Shown one piece after another: positions 1-6,430 of a DNA stretch of 6,507 nucleotides. The notes below the pieces were generated by a model that was given only the letters and a program-made list of their open reading frames with translations, was not told where the DNA came from and did no database searches. Numbering within the stretch: position 1 is the stretch's first letter; every line of letters begins with the position of its first letter. Source of the DNA: Pseudomonadota bacterium. GTDB taxonomy: Bacteria > Pseudomonadota > Gammaproteobacteria > Xanthomonadales > Rhodanobacteraceae. The stretch spans positions 1 through 6,507 of the forward strand of contig JAJZGE010000109.1 of assembly GCA_021798675.1 (NCBI GenBank), in the 5' to 3' direction. The position numbers were made by a program, and so were the translations under genes.

Positions 1-2090
1 ACCAGGGCCACCGCATCGCCGCGGATCTCACCGTGTTGACCCGGCTCGACGGCAAGGTGGTGGCCAGCCTCGACGCAAGCGGGCGAACGGTGCCAGCAGG
101 CGATTGGTCGGGACTGGTGGCCGGGGCCGACGCCAGCGCTTCCGGCACTTCCGTCGCGGTGATCGGCGGCCGGCCATACCAGTTGGTGATCGTGCCGGTG
201 CGGGCTCCCACGCCGATCGCCTGGGTCGGCATGGGCTTCGCGCTGGACGACAAGCTGGCCATCACGCTGAAGGAACTCACCGGCCTGGAAGTCAGCTTCG
301 TCGCCCACGACCAGCACGGACAACGCTGGATCGCAAGCACCCTGCCCCATGACGGCGGCAACGTGCTGGACGCGTTGTTCGGTGCGGCGCACGCGGGCGG
401 ATCGTCGCCGGGATTGCTTGCACTGGGCGAGCAGCACTACTTCACCCGCTGGCAGCCGCTGGTCAGCCGCGGCGGCATGGCCGGCGCGCTGCTTCAGTAC
501 TCGCGCGACCGCGCGCTTTCCACCTACCGCACGTTGGGGCACGAGCTGATGCTGATCGCGCTGGCCTCGCTGCTCGCTTCGCTGGGCGGCGTGCTCTGGC
601 TATCGCGCAATGTCACCCGACCGGTATCGCAACTGGCCGACGCGGCCCGCCGTATCGGCCATGGCGATTACCTCGGTCCGGTGCCGGTCGCACAAAACGA
701 CGAACTGGGCCAGTTGGCCGAGGCCTTCAACACCATGCAGCGTGGCATCGCCCGGCGCGAGCAGCAGATTGCCTACGCCGCCTTCCACGACAACCTGACC
801 TCCCTGCCGAACCGCGCACGCATGCAGCAACTGCTGACCGAGGCGCTGAACCATGCAGGCAAGGACGGCCGCCTGCTCGGCGTGCTGGTGCTCGACCTGA
901 ATCGTTTCAAGGAGATCAACGACTCGATGGGCCACGCCATCGGCGACCTGGTGCTGGTGGAGGTGGCTCGGCGCCTGCGGGACGGCCTGAGTGAAGGTGA
1001 TGCGCTGGCCCGTTTCGGCGGTGACGAATTCGTCGTGCTGATCGGCGCCGCTGATCGCACGCTTCTCGACCAGCGCGCAGAGCACCTGCTGGCTGATATC
1101 TCGCGTCCCGTTCAAGCCGGTTCGGTGGAACTTTTCCTTGAGGCCAGCGCCGGCATGGCGGTGTTTCCGGAACACGGCGAGGAAGTGGACGAACTGCTGC
1201 GCCGGGCCGACATCGCCATGTACGACGCCAAGGAGGCACGGCAGCGGTTGCAGGCGTACCGCAGCGGACGCGATGCCGAGCATCTGCACCGGCTGTCGCT
1301 GGTCAACGACCTGCGGCACGCCGTACCCAATGGCGAACTCGCGCTTTTCTACCAACCGAAACTGCAGCTGGAAAACCGGCAGGTCGCGCAGGTCGAAGCG
1401 CTGCTGCGCTGGCAGCATCCGCGCCACGGTCGGGTGCCGCCGGACGAATTCATCACACTGGCCGAGCACTCGGGCTTGATCCGGCCGCTCACCGAATGGG
1501 TTCTGCACGAGGCGATCCGTCAGTGCGCCGAATGGGTCGAGAACGGACTGGATGTCGGGGTCGCGCTGAACCTCTCGGCGATGGACTTGGCCAGCGGCGA
1601 GCTGCCCGACCTGCTGGCGCGCCACCTGGCGCACTACCGGCTCGACCCGGGCCGGTTGGTGCTGGAGATCACCGAGACCGCCGTGATGCGCGATGCATTG
1701 CGCTCGCTGGAGGTGCTCAACCGCCTGAAGGCCTGCGGCGTGCGGCTGGCGATCGACGACTTCGGCACCGGCTATTCCTCGCTGTCCCATCTCAAGCGCC
1801 TGCCCGTGGACGAGCTCAAGATCGACAAGTCTTTCGTCATCGGCATGGATGAAGACGAAGACGACGCCGTGATCGTGCGATCGACGATCGAGCTGGCCCA
1901 CAACATGGGACTGAAGGTAGTCGCCGAGGGCGTGGAGACCGAGCGCACGCTGCAGTTGCTGCAGCACTATCGCTGCGACAGCGCGCAGGGTTACCTGATC
2001 AGCCGCCCGATGGTCGCAGCCGAGGCCACCGGCTGGCTTACCGAGGCCGCACGCCGTCGCGCGGCCGAGACAACCATGGCCTCCGCATGA
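1..2090 (+). CDS. Membrane sensor with HAMP, GGDEF and EAL domains (c-di-GMP turnover), 5' partial
   Basis: Inner-membrane protein predicted to make and/or degrade cyclic di-GMP in response to a periplasmic signal. The frame is open from base 3 and the first visible residues (QGHRIAADLTVL) already read as sensor domain, so the true start and first membrane helix lie upstream; the GTG at 33 is probably internal. Numbering from that GTG: periplasmic sensor about 1-170, resembling the double-Cache (dCache_3-like) type; membrane helix about 172-191; HAMP about 192-245; GGDEF domain about 246-408 with intact GGDEF at 329-333; EAL domain about 425-672. EAL catalytic positions look complete: EAL 455-457, N513, E548, DD 575-576, K596, E632 and E635, and Q652 in QGY. 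Phosphodiesterase activity is therefore likely. The inhibitory RxxD site ahead of GGDEF reads SEGD (320-323), so product feedback is probably lost. The stop overlaps the next start as ATGA, which suggests translational coupling. Domain calls are confident; the signal and the net activity are unknown. Confidence 0.95.
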   Translation, partial: QGHRIAADLTVLTRLDGKVVASLDASGRTVPAGDWSGLVAGADASASGTSVAVIGGRPYQLVIVPVRAPTPIAWVGMGFALDDKLAITLKELTGLEVSFVAHDQHGQRWIASTLPHDGGNVLDALFGAAHAGGSSPGLLALGEQHYFTRWQPLVSRGGMAGALLQYSRDRALSTYRTLGHELMLIALASLLASLGGVLWLSRNVTRPVSQLADAARRIGHGDYLGPVPVAQNDELGQLAEAFNTMQRGIARREQQIAYAAFHDNLTSLPNRARMQQLLTEALNHAGKDGRLLGVLVLDLNRFKEINDSMGHAIGDLVLVEVARRLRDGLSEGDALARFGGDEFVVLIGAADRTLLDQRAEHLLADISRPVQAGSVELFLEASAGMAVFPEHGEEVDELLRRADIAMYDAKEARQRLQAYRSGRDAEHLHRLSLVNDLRHAVPNGELALFYQPKLQLENRQVAQVEALLRWQHPRHGRVPPDEFITLAEHSGLIRPLTEWVLHEAIRQCAEWVENGLDVGVALNLSAMDLASGELPDLLARHLAHYRLDPGRLVLEITETAVMRDALRSLEVLNRLKACGVRLAIDDFGTGYSSLSHLKRLPVDELKIDKSFVIGMDEDEDDAVIVRSTIELAHNMGLKVVAEGVETERTLQLLQHYRCDSAQGYLISRPMVAAEATGWLTEAARRRAAETTMASA

Positions 2091-2944
2091 AGCTTCTCGC
2101 CCGCCCCGGCTGCCTGCTCGCACTGGCCCTGCCCCTTGCCGCGCATGCCGGCGACGGCCGCCTGCTGGCCACCGGCGGAGTGACCGAGATCGAGGGCAGC
2201 GCCGGTGGTGGCCTGGTGCCATGGGCGGTACTGGCCGGCTACGGCACCCGCGAGCAGTCGGGCGCCACCGCGTTCCGTACCCGGCTCGATCTGCCCGACT
2301 ACCGGCTCGACGCCTGGGGCGCCGCCTTCACCTGGCACAACCGGGTGGAACTCTCCGCCGCGCGCGACCGCTTCGACCTCGGCACGCTTGGCCAGGCGAT
2401 CGGCGATCCCGGCGCGGCGCTGCGCCAGGACGTGTTCGGTGCCAAGCTCCGCCTCGCCGGCGACCTGGTCTATGGGCCGCTGCCGCAATTCTCGCTCGGC
2501 GTGCAGCACAAGCGCCTGCTCGACTTCACCATCCCGCACCTGGCCGGCGCGCGGCGGGATAGCGGTACCGACATCTATCTGGCCGCCAGCCAATTGCTGC
2601 TGGGTGCGGCCGCGGGATACAACCTGCTGTGGAACGTCACGCTGCGTTCCACAGCCGCCAACCAGTTCGGCCTGCTCGGCTTCGGTGGCGACCGTGGCGG
2701 GCGCAGGCTGGTCGGCGAGGGTTCGCTCGCCGTGATGCCCGATCCCCATGTGGCGGTGGGCGCGGAGTACCGTCAGAAGCCCGACAACCTGTCGTTCGCC
2801 CGCGAAAGCCATGCGTCCGACCTGTTCGTGGCCTGGTTCCCCTGCAAGCATGTCGCGCTGACGGCCGCCTATGTGTCGCTCGGCCCGATCGCCGGCCTGC
2901 GCAACCAACGCGGCTGGTATGTCTCGCTGCAGGGGAGTCTGTGA
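2087..2944 (+). CDS. DUF3034 family secreted protein, probably outer-membrane or periplasmic
   Basis: A 285-residue protein of unknown function. Residues 1-21 form a classical signal peptide (basic MKLLARPG, leucine/alanine core, AHA before Gly22), so the protein is exported. The mature start, with GRLLATGG followed by a glycine-rich GGGLVPWA and a GYGTRE segment, and the C-terminal KHVALTAAYVSLG and RNQRGWYVSLQ segments, match what I recall of the proteobacterial DUF3034 family. Alternating polar and apolar stretches, many glycines and aromatics, and a C-terminus rich in short beta-like segments are compatible with an outer-membrane beta-barrel, but this is inference. The ATG at 2087 overlaps the preceding stop (ATGA), and the stop at 2942-2944 overlaps the next ATG (TGATG), placing it in the middle of a coupled three-gene unit with a c-di-GMP enzyme and a haemoglobin lipoprotein. 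No clear Shine-Dalgarno site precedes it, consistent with coupling. No catalytic motif was recognised. Confidence 0.88.
   Translation: MKLLARPGCLLALALPLAAHAGDGRLLATGGVTEIEGSAGGGLVPWAVLAGYGTREQSGATAFRTRLDLPDYRLDAWGAAFTWHNRVELSAARDRFDLGTLGQAIGDPGAALRQDVFGAKLRLAGDLVYGPLPQFSLGVQHKRLLDFTIPHLAGARRDSGTDIYLAASQLLLGAAAGYNLLWNVTLRSTAANQFGLLGFGGDRGGRRLVGEGSLAVMPDPHVAVGAEYRQKPDNLSFARESHASDLFVAWFPCKHVALTAAYVSLGPIAGLRNQRGWYVSLQGSL
2931..2937 (+). promoter_or_regulatory. Ribosome binding site for the haemoglobin lipoprotein
   Basis: AGGGGAG lies inside the last codons of the DUF3034 gene and ends 6 nt before the ATG at 2944. It is the best purine-rich site near any start in the window and supports 2944 over the much longer open frame that extends upstream to 2629. 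Confidence 0.6.
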
Positions 2945-3372
2945 TGAAACGCCATCTGAGCTGCCTCGCCACCGCACTCTTGCTGCTGGCCGGTTGCGCT
3001 AGCACACCGACGCGCAATCCCACGCTGTACGTGCAACTCGGTGGCCGCAACGGCATCGCCGCGATTACCGACCAACTGCTGGATGCCTTCGCCCGCGACC
3101 CGCTGGTGGCTCCCGCCTTCCGGCACGTCGACATCGGCCTCTTCCAGACCCACTTCACCGACTACCTCTGCCAGCTGGCCGAAGGGCCCTGCCGCTACAC
3201 CGGCGACTCGATGGCCGAGGTGCACCGCGGCATGCACATCGACGAGGCGACGTTCAACGCCGTGGTGCAGGACCTGATCACCGCCATGAACCACCAGCAC
3301 GTGCCAGTGCGCGTGCAGAACCGCCTGCTCGCCCGCCTCGCCCCGGAGCGCAAGGACATCATCTACCGCTGA
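2944..3372 (+). CDS. Group 1 truncated haemoglobin with lipoprotein signal peptide
   Basis: A 142-residue haem protein predicted to bind O2, NO or another small ligand on the periplasmic side of the envelope. Residues 1-18 form a type II signal peptide (MKRH, hydrophobic core, lipobox LAGC with Cys18 as acylation site). Residue 19 of the mature chain is Ser, not Asp, so outer-membrane sorting is favoured if E. coli Lol rules apply. The globin body shows the family pattern in order: LYVQLGG, GIAAITDQLL, a DPLVAPAF stretch, EGPCRYTG, VHRGMHI with proximal His94 (F8), the AMNHQHVPV segment, and QNRLLARLAP near the end. Length fits a truncated globin of about 120 residues plus a signal peptide. 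The usual B10 tyrosine region reads DQLLDA, so this position appears not to be Tyr. Cys76 and Cys83 flank the EF turn and could form a disulfide in the periplasm. Its start overlaps the DUF3034 stop (TGATG) and it ends the three-gene unit. The family call is firm; the ligand and role are unknown. Confidence 0.93.
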   Translation: MKRHLSCLATALLLLAGCASTPTRNPTLYVQLGGRNGIAAITDQLLDAFARDPLVAPAFRHVDIGLFQTHFTDYLCQLAEGPCRYTGDSMAEVHRGMHIDEATFNAVVQDLITAMNHQHVPVRVQNRLLARLAPERKDIIYR

Positions 3373-3573
3373 GCGGCGGCCCAGGCCGCGCGGGCGCAGG
3401 GAGTCGCGCGACGGTGCATCCGATCCGGCGGCGTGCACGTAATCATCATGATCGGATATACCTCCCTGCCCGCACCTGCGGGGGTGGCAGCGACCGGTTG
3501 CAGCCCTGCCGTCGCCGTCGCGATGGCTGGCCGGACCGGACGCAACCGCACCCCGAGCAAGCCACCGCCAGCC
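3373..3573 (+). promoter_or_regulatory. Intergenic region with palindromes; likely promoter region of the photolyase cluster
   Basis: This 201-bp gap separates the haemoglobin unit from the photolyase unit and is the only long non-coding stretch. Visible elements are: a short GC hairpin right after the stop (3376-3380 with 3385-3389, loop CCAG) without a T-run, so at best a weak terminator; a 10-bp palindrome GTCGCGCGAC at 3403-3412; an 8-bp inverted repeat at 3418-3425/3450-3457; an A+T-rich patch at about 3440-3460 ending in GGATATA; and a possible hairpin pairing CTGCC at 3466-3470 with GGCAG at 3486-3490. No convincing -35/-10 pair for sigma-70 or for an RpoE-type sigma factor was found. 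The regulatory role is inferred from position and from the contrast in base composition. Part of the gap (from 3433) is open in frame with the photolyase but does not look coding. Confidence 0.4.
3418..3457. repeat. Inverted repeat with nested palindromes (candidate operator)
   Basis: ATCCGATC at 3418-3425 and GATCGGAT at 3450-3457 are perfect reverse complements, separated by 24 nt. Two further 8-bp palindromes lie between or across the arms: CGTGCACG at 3432-3439 and ATCATGAT at 3445-3452. The cluster sits about 115 bp ahead of the photolyase start and coincides with the A+T-rich patch. It could be a protein-binding site or an RNA hairpin; chance is not excluded. Confidence 0.35.
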
Positions 3574-4995
3574 ATGCACGATACCGCCCTCGTCCTGTTC
3601 CGACGCGACCTTAGACTGGCCGACCAGCCTGCGCTCGCCGCAGCCTGTGCCGCGCACGAACGCGTTTTTCCGGTGTACCTGCACGCGCCGCACGAAGAGG
3701 CGCCATGGAAGCCCGGCGCGGCCAGCCGCTGGTGGCTGCACCGCGCGCTCGAAGCCTTGCAGCGAGGCCTGGAAGCACAGGGCGCCGCGCTGCACATCGC
3801 GCGCGGCGACAGCCTGCCCGCGCTGCGCGCGCTGATCGCCGTCAGCGGCGCCCGCACGGTGTACTGGAGCCGTCGCTACGAGCCTGTCGCGATCGCGCAG
3901 GACACCGCGCTCAAGGCGGCGCTGCGCGCCGACGGCATCGCCGTGCACAGCGCTCCCGGCAACCTGTGGTGCGAGCCGTGGCAGCTGGCCACGGCGGAGG
4001 GCCAGCCCTACCGCGTGTTCACACCGTACTGGCGCAAGCTGCGGGCGCAGTTGCCGGACGAGCCACCGTTGCCGGCGGCGCGCGCCCGTGGGTGGTTGCG
4101 CTTGCCCGGCAGCCTGCCGCTGGAGGCGCTGCAGCTTTTGCCACGGCTACCCTGGGACGGCGGCCTGGCCGGACAATGGCAGCCCGGCGAGGAGGGCGCG
4201 CAGGAACTGCTGGAGGTGTTCGCCGACGATGCCCTGGCCGGCTACGCGGACGGCCGCAACCTGCCCGCACGCCACGGCACCTCGCGCCTGTCGCCGCACC
4301 TGCATTTCGGCGAGGTCACGCCGCGTCAGATCCGACATGCCCTGCAGCTGCACGCCGAACGCATCGACGCGCGACGCCGGCCCGATCCCGAACCTTATCT
4401 GCGCGAGCTGGGCTGGCGCGAATTCGCGCACCACCTGCTCTACCACTTCCCCGACACGCCCAGCGAAAACTTCAACCCGCGCTTCGATGCCTTCCGCTGG
4501 GCCGACGACGATGCCGCCGCCCTGCACCGCTGGCAGCGCGGCCGCACCGGCGTCCCGCTGGTGGACGCCGGCATGCGCGAACTGTGGCACACCGGCTGGA
4601 TGCACAACCGCGTACGCATGGTCGCGGCGAGCTTTCTCACCAAGAACCTGCGCCAGCACTGGCACCACGGCGCCCGCTGGTTCTGGGACACGCTGGTGGA
4701 CGCGGACCTCGCCAACAACACGCTGGGCTGGCAGTGGGTCGCCGGTTGCGGCGCCGATGCCGCGCCGTATTTCCGCGTGTTCAACCCCTACTCGCAGGCG
4801 GCGAAGTTCGATCCCGAGGCGGCCTACCTGAAGCTCTGGCTGCCCGAGTTGGCCGCGTTGCCGGCGAAGCTGCTGCACGAGCCGTGGCGCGACCCGGCGG
4901 CACTCGCCGCCTGCGGCTATCCCGCGCCCATGGTGGACGTCGGCGCCACGCGCGAGGCGGCGCTGGACGCATGGCAGGCATTGCCGTCCCGCTGA
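3574..4995 (+). CDS. phrB: Class I DNA photolyase (deoxyribodipyrimidine photo-lyase)
   Basis: A 473-residue flavoprotein that uses light to split UV-induced cyclobutane pyrimidine dimers; cytosolic and DNA-binding. The N-terminal alpha/beta antenna domain starts with ALVLFRRDLRLADQPAL. The C-terminal FAD-binding domain carries TSRLSPHLHFGE at about 236-247, ELGWREF with E278 and W281 (equivalent to E. coli E274/W277 at the lesion pocket), the TGWMHNRVRM photolyase signature, and NNTLGWQW. By motif alignment the electron-transfer tryptophans are present: W309, W363 and W386 (E. coli W306, W359, W382), and N382 matches E. coli N378 beside the flavin. All residues checked favour an active enzyme. 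The ATG at 3574 is chosen because family homology begins at once; the same frame is open to a GTG at 3433, but those 47 residues look non-photolyase. No strong ribosome binding site is visible. It leads a group with a lipocalin, a TspO-like protein and a second photolyase-type gene. The antenna chromophore cannot be read from sequence alone, and a sensory cryptochrome role is possible but less likely. Confidence 0.94.
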   Translation: MHDTALVLFRRDLRLADQPALAAACAAHERVFPVYLHAPHEEAPWKPGAASRWWLHRALEALQRGLEAQGAALHIARGDSLPALRALIAVSGARTVYWSRRYEPVAIAQDTALKAALRADGIAVHSAPGNLWCEPWQLATAEGQPYRVFTPYWRKLRAQLPDEPPLPAARARGWLRLPGSLPLEALQLLPRLPWDGGLAGQWQPGEEGAQELLEVFADDALAGYADGRNLPARHGTSRLSPHLHFGEVTPRQIRHALQLHAERIDARRRPDPEPYLRELGWREFAHHLLYHFPDTPSENFNPRFDAFRWADDDAAALHRWQRGRTGVPLVDAGMRELWHTGWMHNRVRMVAASFLTKNLRQHWHHGARWFWDTLVDADLANNTLGWQWVAGCGADAAPYFRVFNPYSQAAKFDPEAAYLKLWLPELAALPAKLLHEPWRDPAALAACGYPAPMVDVGATREAALDAWQALPSR

Positions 4996-5084
4996 CCGGA
5001 CCGCGCCGACGGGGCATCCAATCGGGCCGCCCCACCGTATGCACGAAGGCGGCAACGGGTGCCGCGCCACTGCCGGGTATCGAC

Positions 5085-5663
5085 GTGAAACGCATGAGCA
5101 CCATCCTCGCCATTGCCCTGCTGGCCATGCTCTCGCTGACGGCATGCGCGGGCACGACCGATCCGATCCCGCCGGTACACGGCGTGGACCTGTCCCGCTA
5201 CATGGGCCGCTGGTACGTGATCGCCTCGATTCCCACCCGCTTCGAGCGCGGCGGCCACAACCCCGTGGAGACCTACAGCCGCAACGCGGACGGCACGATC
5301 TGCACCTGGTTCCGCCAGCGCCCCGGCAGTTTCGAGGCGCCGGTGAAGCTGATCCATTCCACCGCCAGCGTGGTGCCGGGCAGCGGCAACGGCGAATGGC
5401 GCGTGCGCTTCTTCGTGTTCCTGCGCACCCAGTATCTGGTCGGCTGGCTGAAGCCGGACTACAGCCAGGTGATGGTGGTGCGCGATGCACGCGACTACCT
5501 CTGGTACATGGCGCGCACGCCGCAGGTTTCCGACGCCGACTACCAGGCCATGCTCAATCGAGCCAGGAGCATGGGCTACGACGTCGCCAAGATCGTGAAG
5601 GCGCCGCAGCGCTGGCCGGAGAACAACCCGGATAGCCAGACCTTCGGCGGTACCTGCCCATGA
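5085..5663 (+). CDS. blc: Blc-type bacterial lipocalin, outer-membrane lipoprotein
   Basis: A 192-residue lipoprotein of the lipocalin family, which in E. coli (Blc) binds fatty acids and lysophospholipids and is tied to envelope stress. The signal peptide ends in LTAC with acylated Cys21. The lipocalin first motif is clear: YMGRWYVIAS with GRW at 41-43, then IPTRFERG, a conserved Blc element. The last structural motif RDYLWYMARTP at 136-146 corresponds to the Blc RDYLWILSRTP. Cys73 and Cys191 remain in the mature protein and could pair in the periplasm. The GTG at 5085 is preferred over the ATG at 5094 because only the former supplies basic residues (Lys2, Arg3) to the signal peptide n-region; the ATG alternative gives 189 residues. 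It follows the photolyase after 89 bp in which no terminator is seen, and its stop overlaps the next start (ATGA). Presence beside photolyase genes fits a role in handling photo-oxidised membrane lipids, which is inference. Confidence 0.92.
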   Translation: MKRMSTILAIALLAMLSLTACAGTTDPIPPVHGVDLSRYMGRWYVIASIPTRFERGGHNPVETYSRNADGTICTWFRQRPGSFEAPVKLIHSTASVVPGSGNGEWRVRFFVFLRTQYLVGWLKPDYSQVMVVRDARDYLWYMARTPQVSDADYQAMLNRARSMGYDVAKIVKAPQRWPENNPDSQTFGGTCP

Positions 5664-6418
5664 GATACCTGATTGCGCTGCTGGCCTGGGCGATGCCGGC
5701 GGTGGCCTGGCTGTCCAACAGCGGACTGTTCGGGCCCACCAACGGCGCGATTTCCGACCGCTATCCGACCCTGATCGTGGCCGCTGGCTACGCGTTTGCG
5801 ATCTGGGGCCCGATCTTCCTGCTGGACGTGCTTTACGGCACCTGGCAATGCCTGGACCGGCGGAACGACCCGGCCTTGCGGCGGATCCGGCCGTTGACGG
5901 CGGCGGGCTTCGCGCTGACCTCGCTGTGGATGGTGGTGTTCTCGCTGCAATGGTTCTGGCTAGCGCTGGCCATCATCTGGGGCAGCCTGGCCTGCCTGCT
6001 CGCTGCCGCATGGCAGGTCTCGCGCACGGCCCGGCATGCACGCGGTCCGTGGTGGCAATGGGTGCCGCTGTCGCTGCACGCGGGCTGGGTGTCGCTGGCG
6101 GTATTCCTCAACGTGGCGCAGGTGATCGTGGCCTTCCGCCTGCTCCCACTCGCACACATGCTGCCGTGGACGCTGGCGCTGTTCGCGCTGGCGGCCGGGC
6201 TGGTGCTGACTACCATCGCCCGCATGGCCGGCAACCCCTGGTACGCGTCGGCGGTGGTCTGGGGCCTGCTCGGCGTGTATGCCAGGCAGCATGTGTCAGA
6301 CCTGGCTGGCGCCGGCGTCGCCGCATGGACCGCCCTGATCCTGGCCGGCGTGGTGGCGGCATGGTCGCTGAGGCACAGCCTCGGAATGCGACGCCAGCCA
6401 TCGGCGCGCTTCGACTGA
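5660..6418 (+). CDS. TspO/MBR-related tryptophan-rich membrane protein, long form
   Basis: A 252-residue integral membrane protein with 18 tryptophans. It resembles the longer tryptophan-rich relatives of TspO/MBR, a family linked to binding or transport of porphyrins, haem and similar ligands and to stress and light responses. The best family signature is near the N-terminus: GAISDRYPTL followed by AAGYAFAIWGPIF. Hydrophobic segments at about 3-21, 38-60, 80-98, 101-119, 132-153, 166-186, 191-206 and 215-234 suggest seven or eight helices, against five helices and about 160 residues in canonical TspO. Basic residues cluster in short loops (RRNDPALRRIR, SRTARHARG) and at the C-terminus (RRQPSARFD). 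The ATG overlaps the lipocalin stop (ATGA), so the two are probably coupled, and the next gene starts 12 nt after its stop. The resemblance is clear for the N-terminal half and weaker beyond it; the ligand is not known. Confidence 0.8.
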   Translation: MRYLIALLAWAMPAVAWLSNSGLFGPTNGAISDRYPTLIVAAGYAFAIWGPIFLLDVLYGTWQCLDRRNDPALRRIRPLTAAGFALTSLWMVVFSLQWFWLALAIIWGSLACLLAAAWQVSRTARHARGPWWQWVPLSLHAGWVSLAVFLNVAQVIVAFRLLPLAHMLPWTLALFALAAGLVLTTIARMAGNPWYASAVVWGLLGVYARQHVSDLAGAGVAAWTALILAGVVAAWSLRHSLGMRRQPSARFD

Positions 6419-6430
6419 CCGGCGCCATCC

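Noticed and set aside
600..2222. A 540-codon open frame on the minus strand opposite the GGDEF-EAL gene
   Set aside because: It is antisense to a well-supported multi-domain gene, has low-complexity Arg/Gln/His/Val-rich sequence and no recognisable domain; long antisense frames are common in high-GC DNA.
2629..2943. Upstream extension of the haemoglobin frame to an ATG at 2629
   Set aside because: The extension overlaps the DUF3034 gene in another frame and would bury the lipoprotein signal peptide; the ATG at 2944 has a good ribosome binding site.
3376..3389. GC hairpin directly after the haemoglobin stop as a rho-independent terminator
   Set aside because: The stem is only 5 bp and no T-run follows, so it does not meet the usual pattern.
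3461..3560. Possible riboswitch or structured leader before the photolyase
   Set aside because: Short pairings exist (CTGCC/GGCAG, CCCGC/GCGGG) but no known riboswitch consensus (cobalamin, FMN, SAH, guanidine) could be recognised, and high GC makes chance pairing likely.
2869..3948. A 359-codon minus-strand open frame crossing the intergenic gap
   Set aside because: It overlaps three + strand genes, lacks motifs and would be translated through the palindromic region; no promoter or ribosome binding site supports it.
3705..5084. Frame open upstream of the lipocalin through most of the photolyase gene, which could suggest a 652-residue protein
   Set aside because: The added part is Arg/Ala-rich shadow translation of the photolyase; lipocalin and signal-peptide homology start only at about 5085.
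4147..5490. A 447-codon minus-strand open frame opposite the photolyase and lipocalin genes
   Set aside because: It spans two confidently identified genes and their gap, and its product is Arg/Pro/Ser/Gly-rich without motifs.
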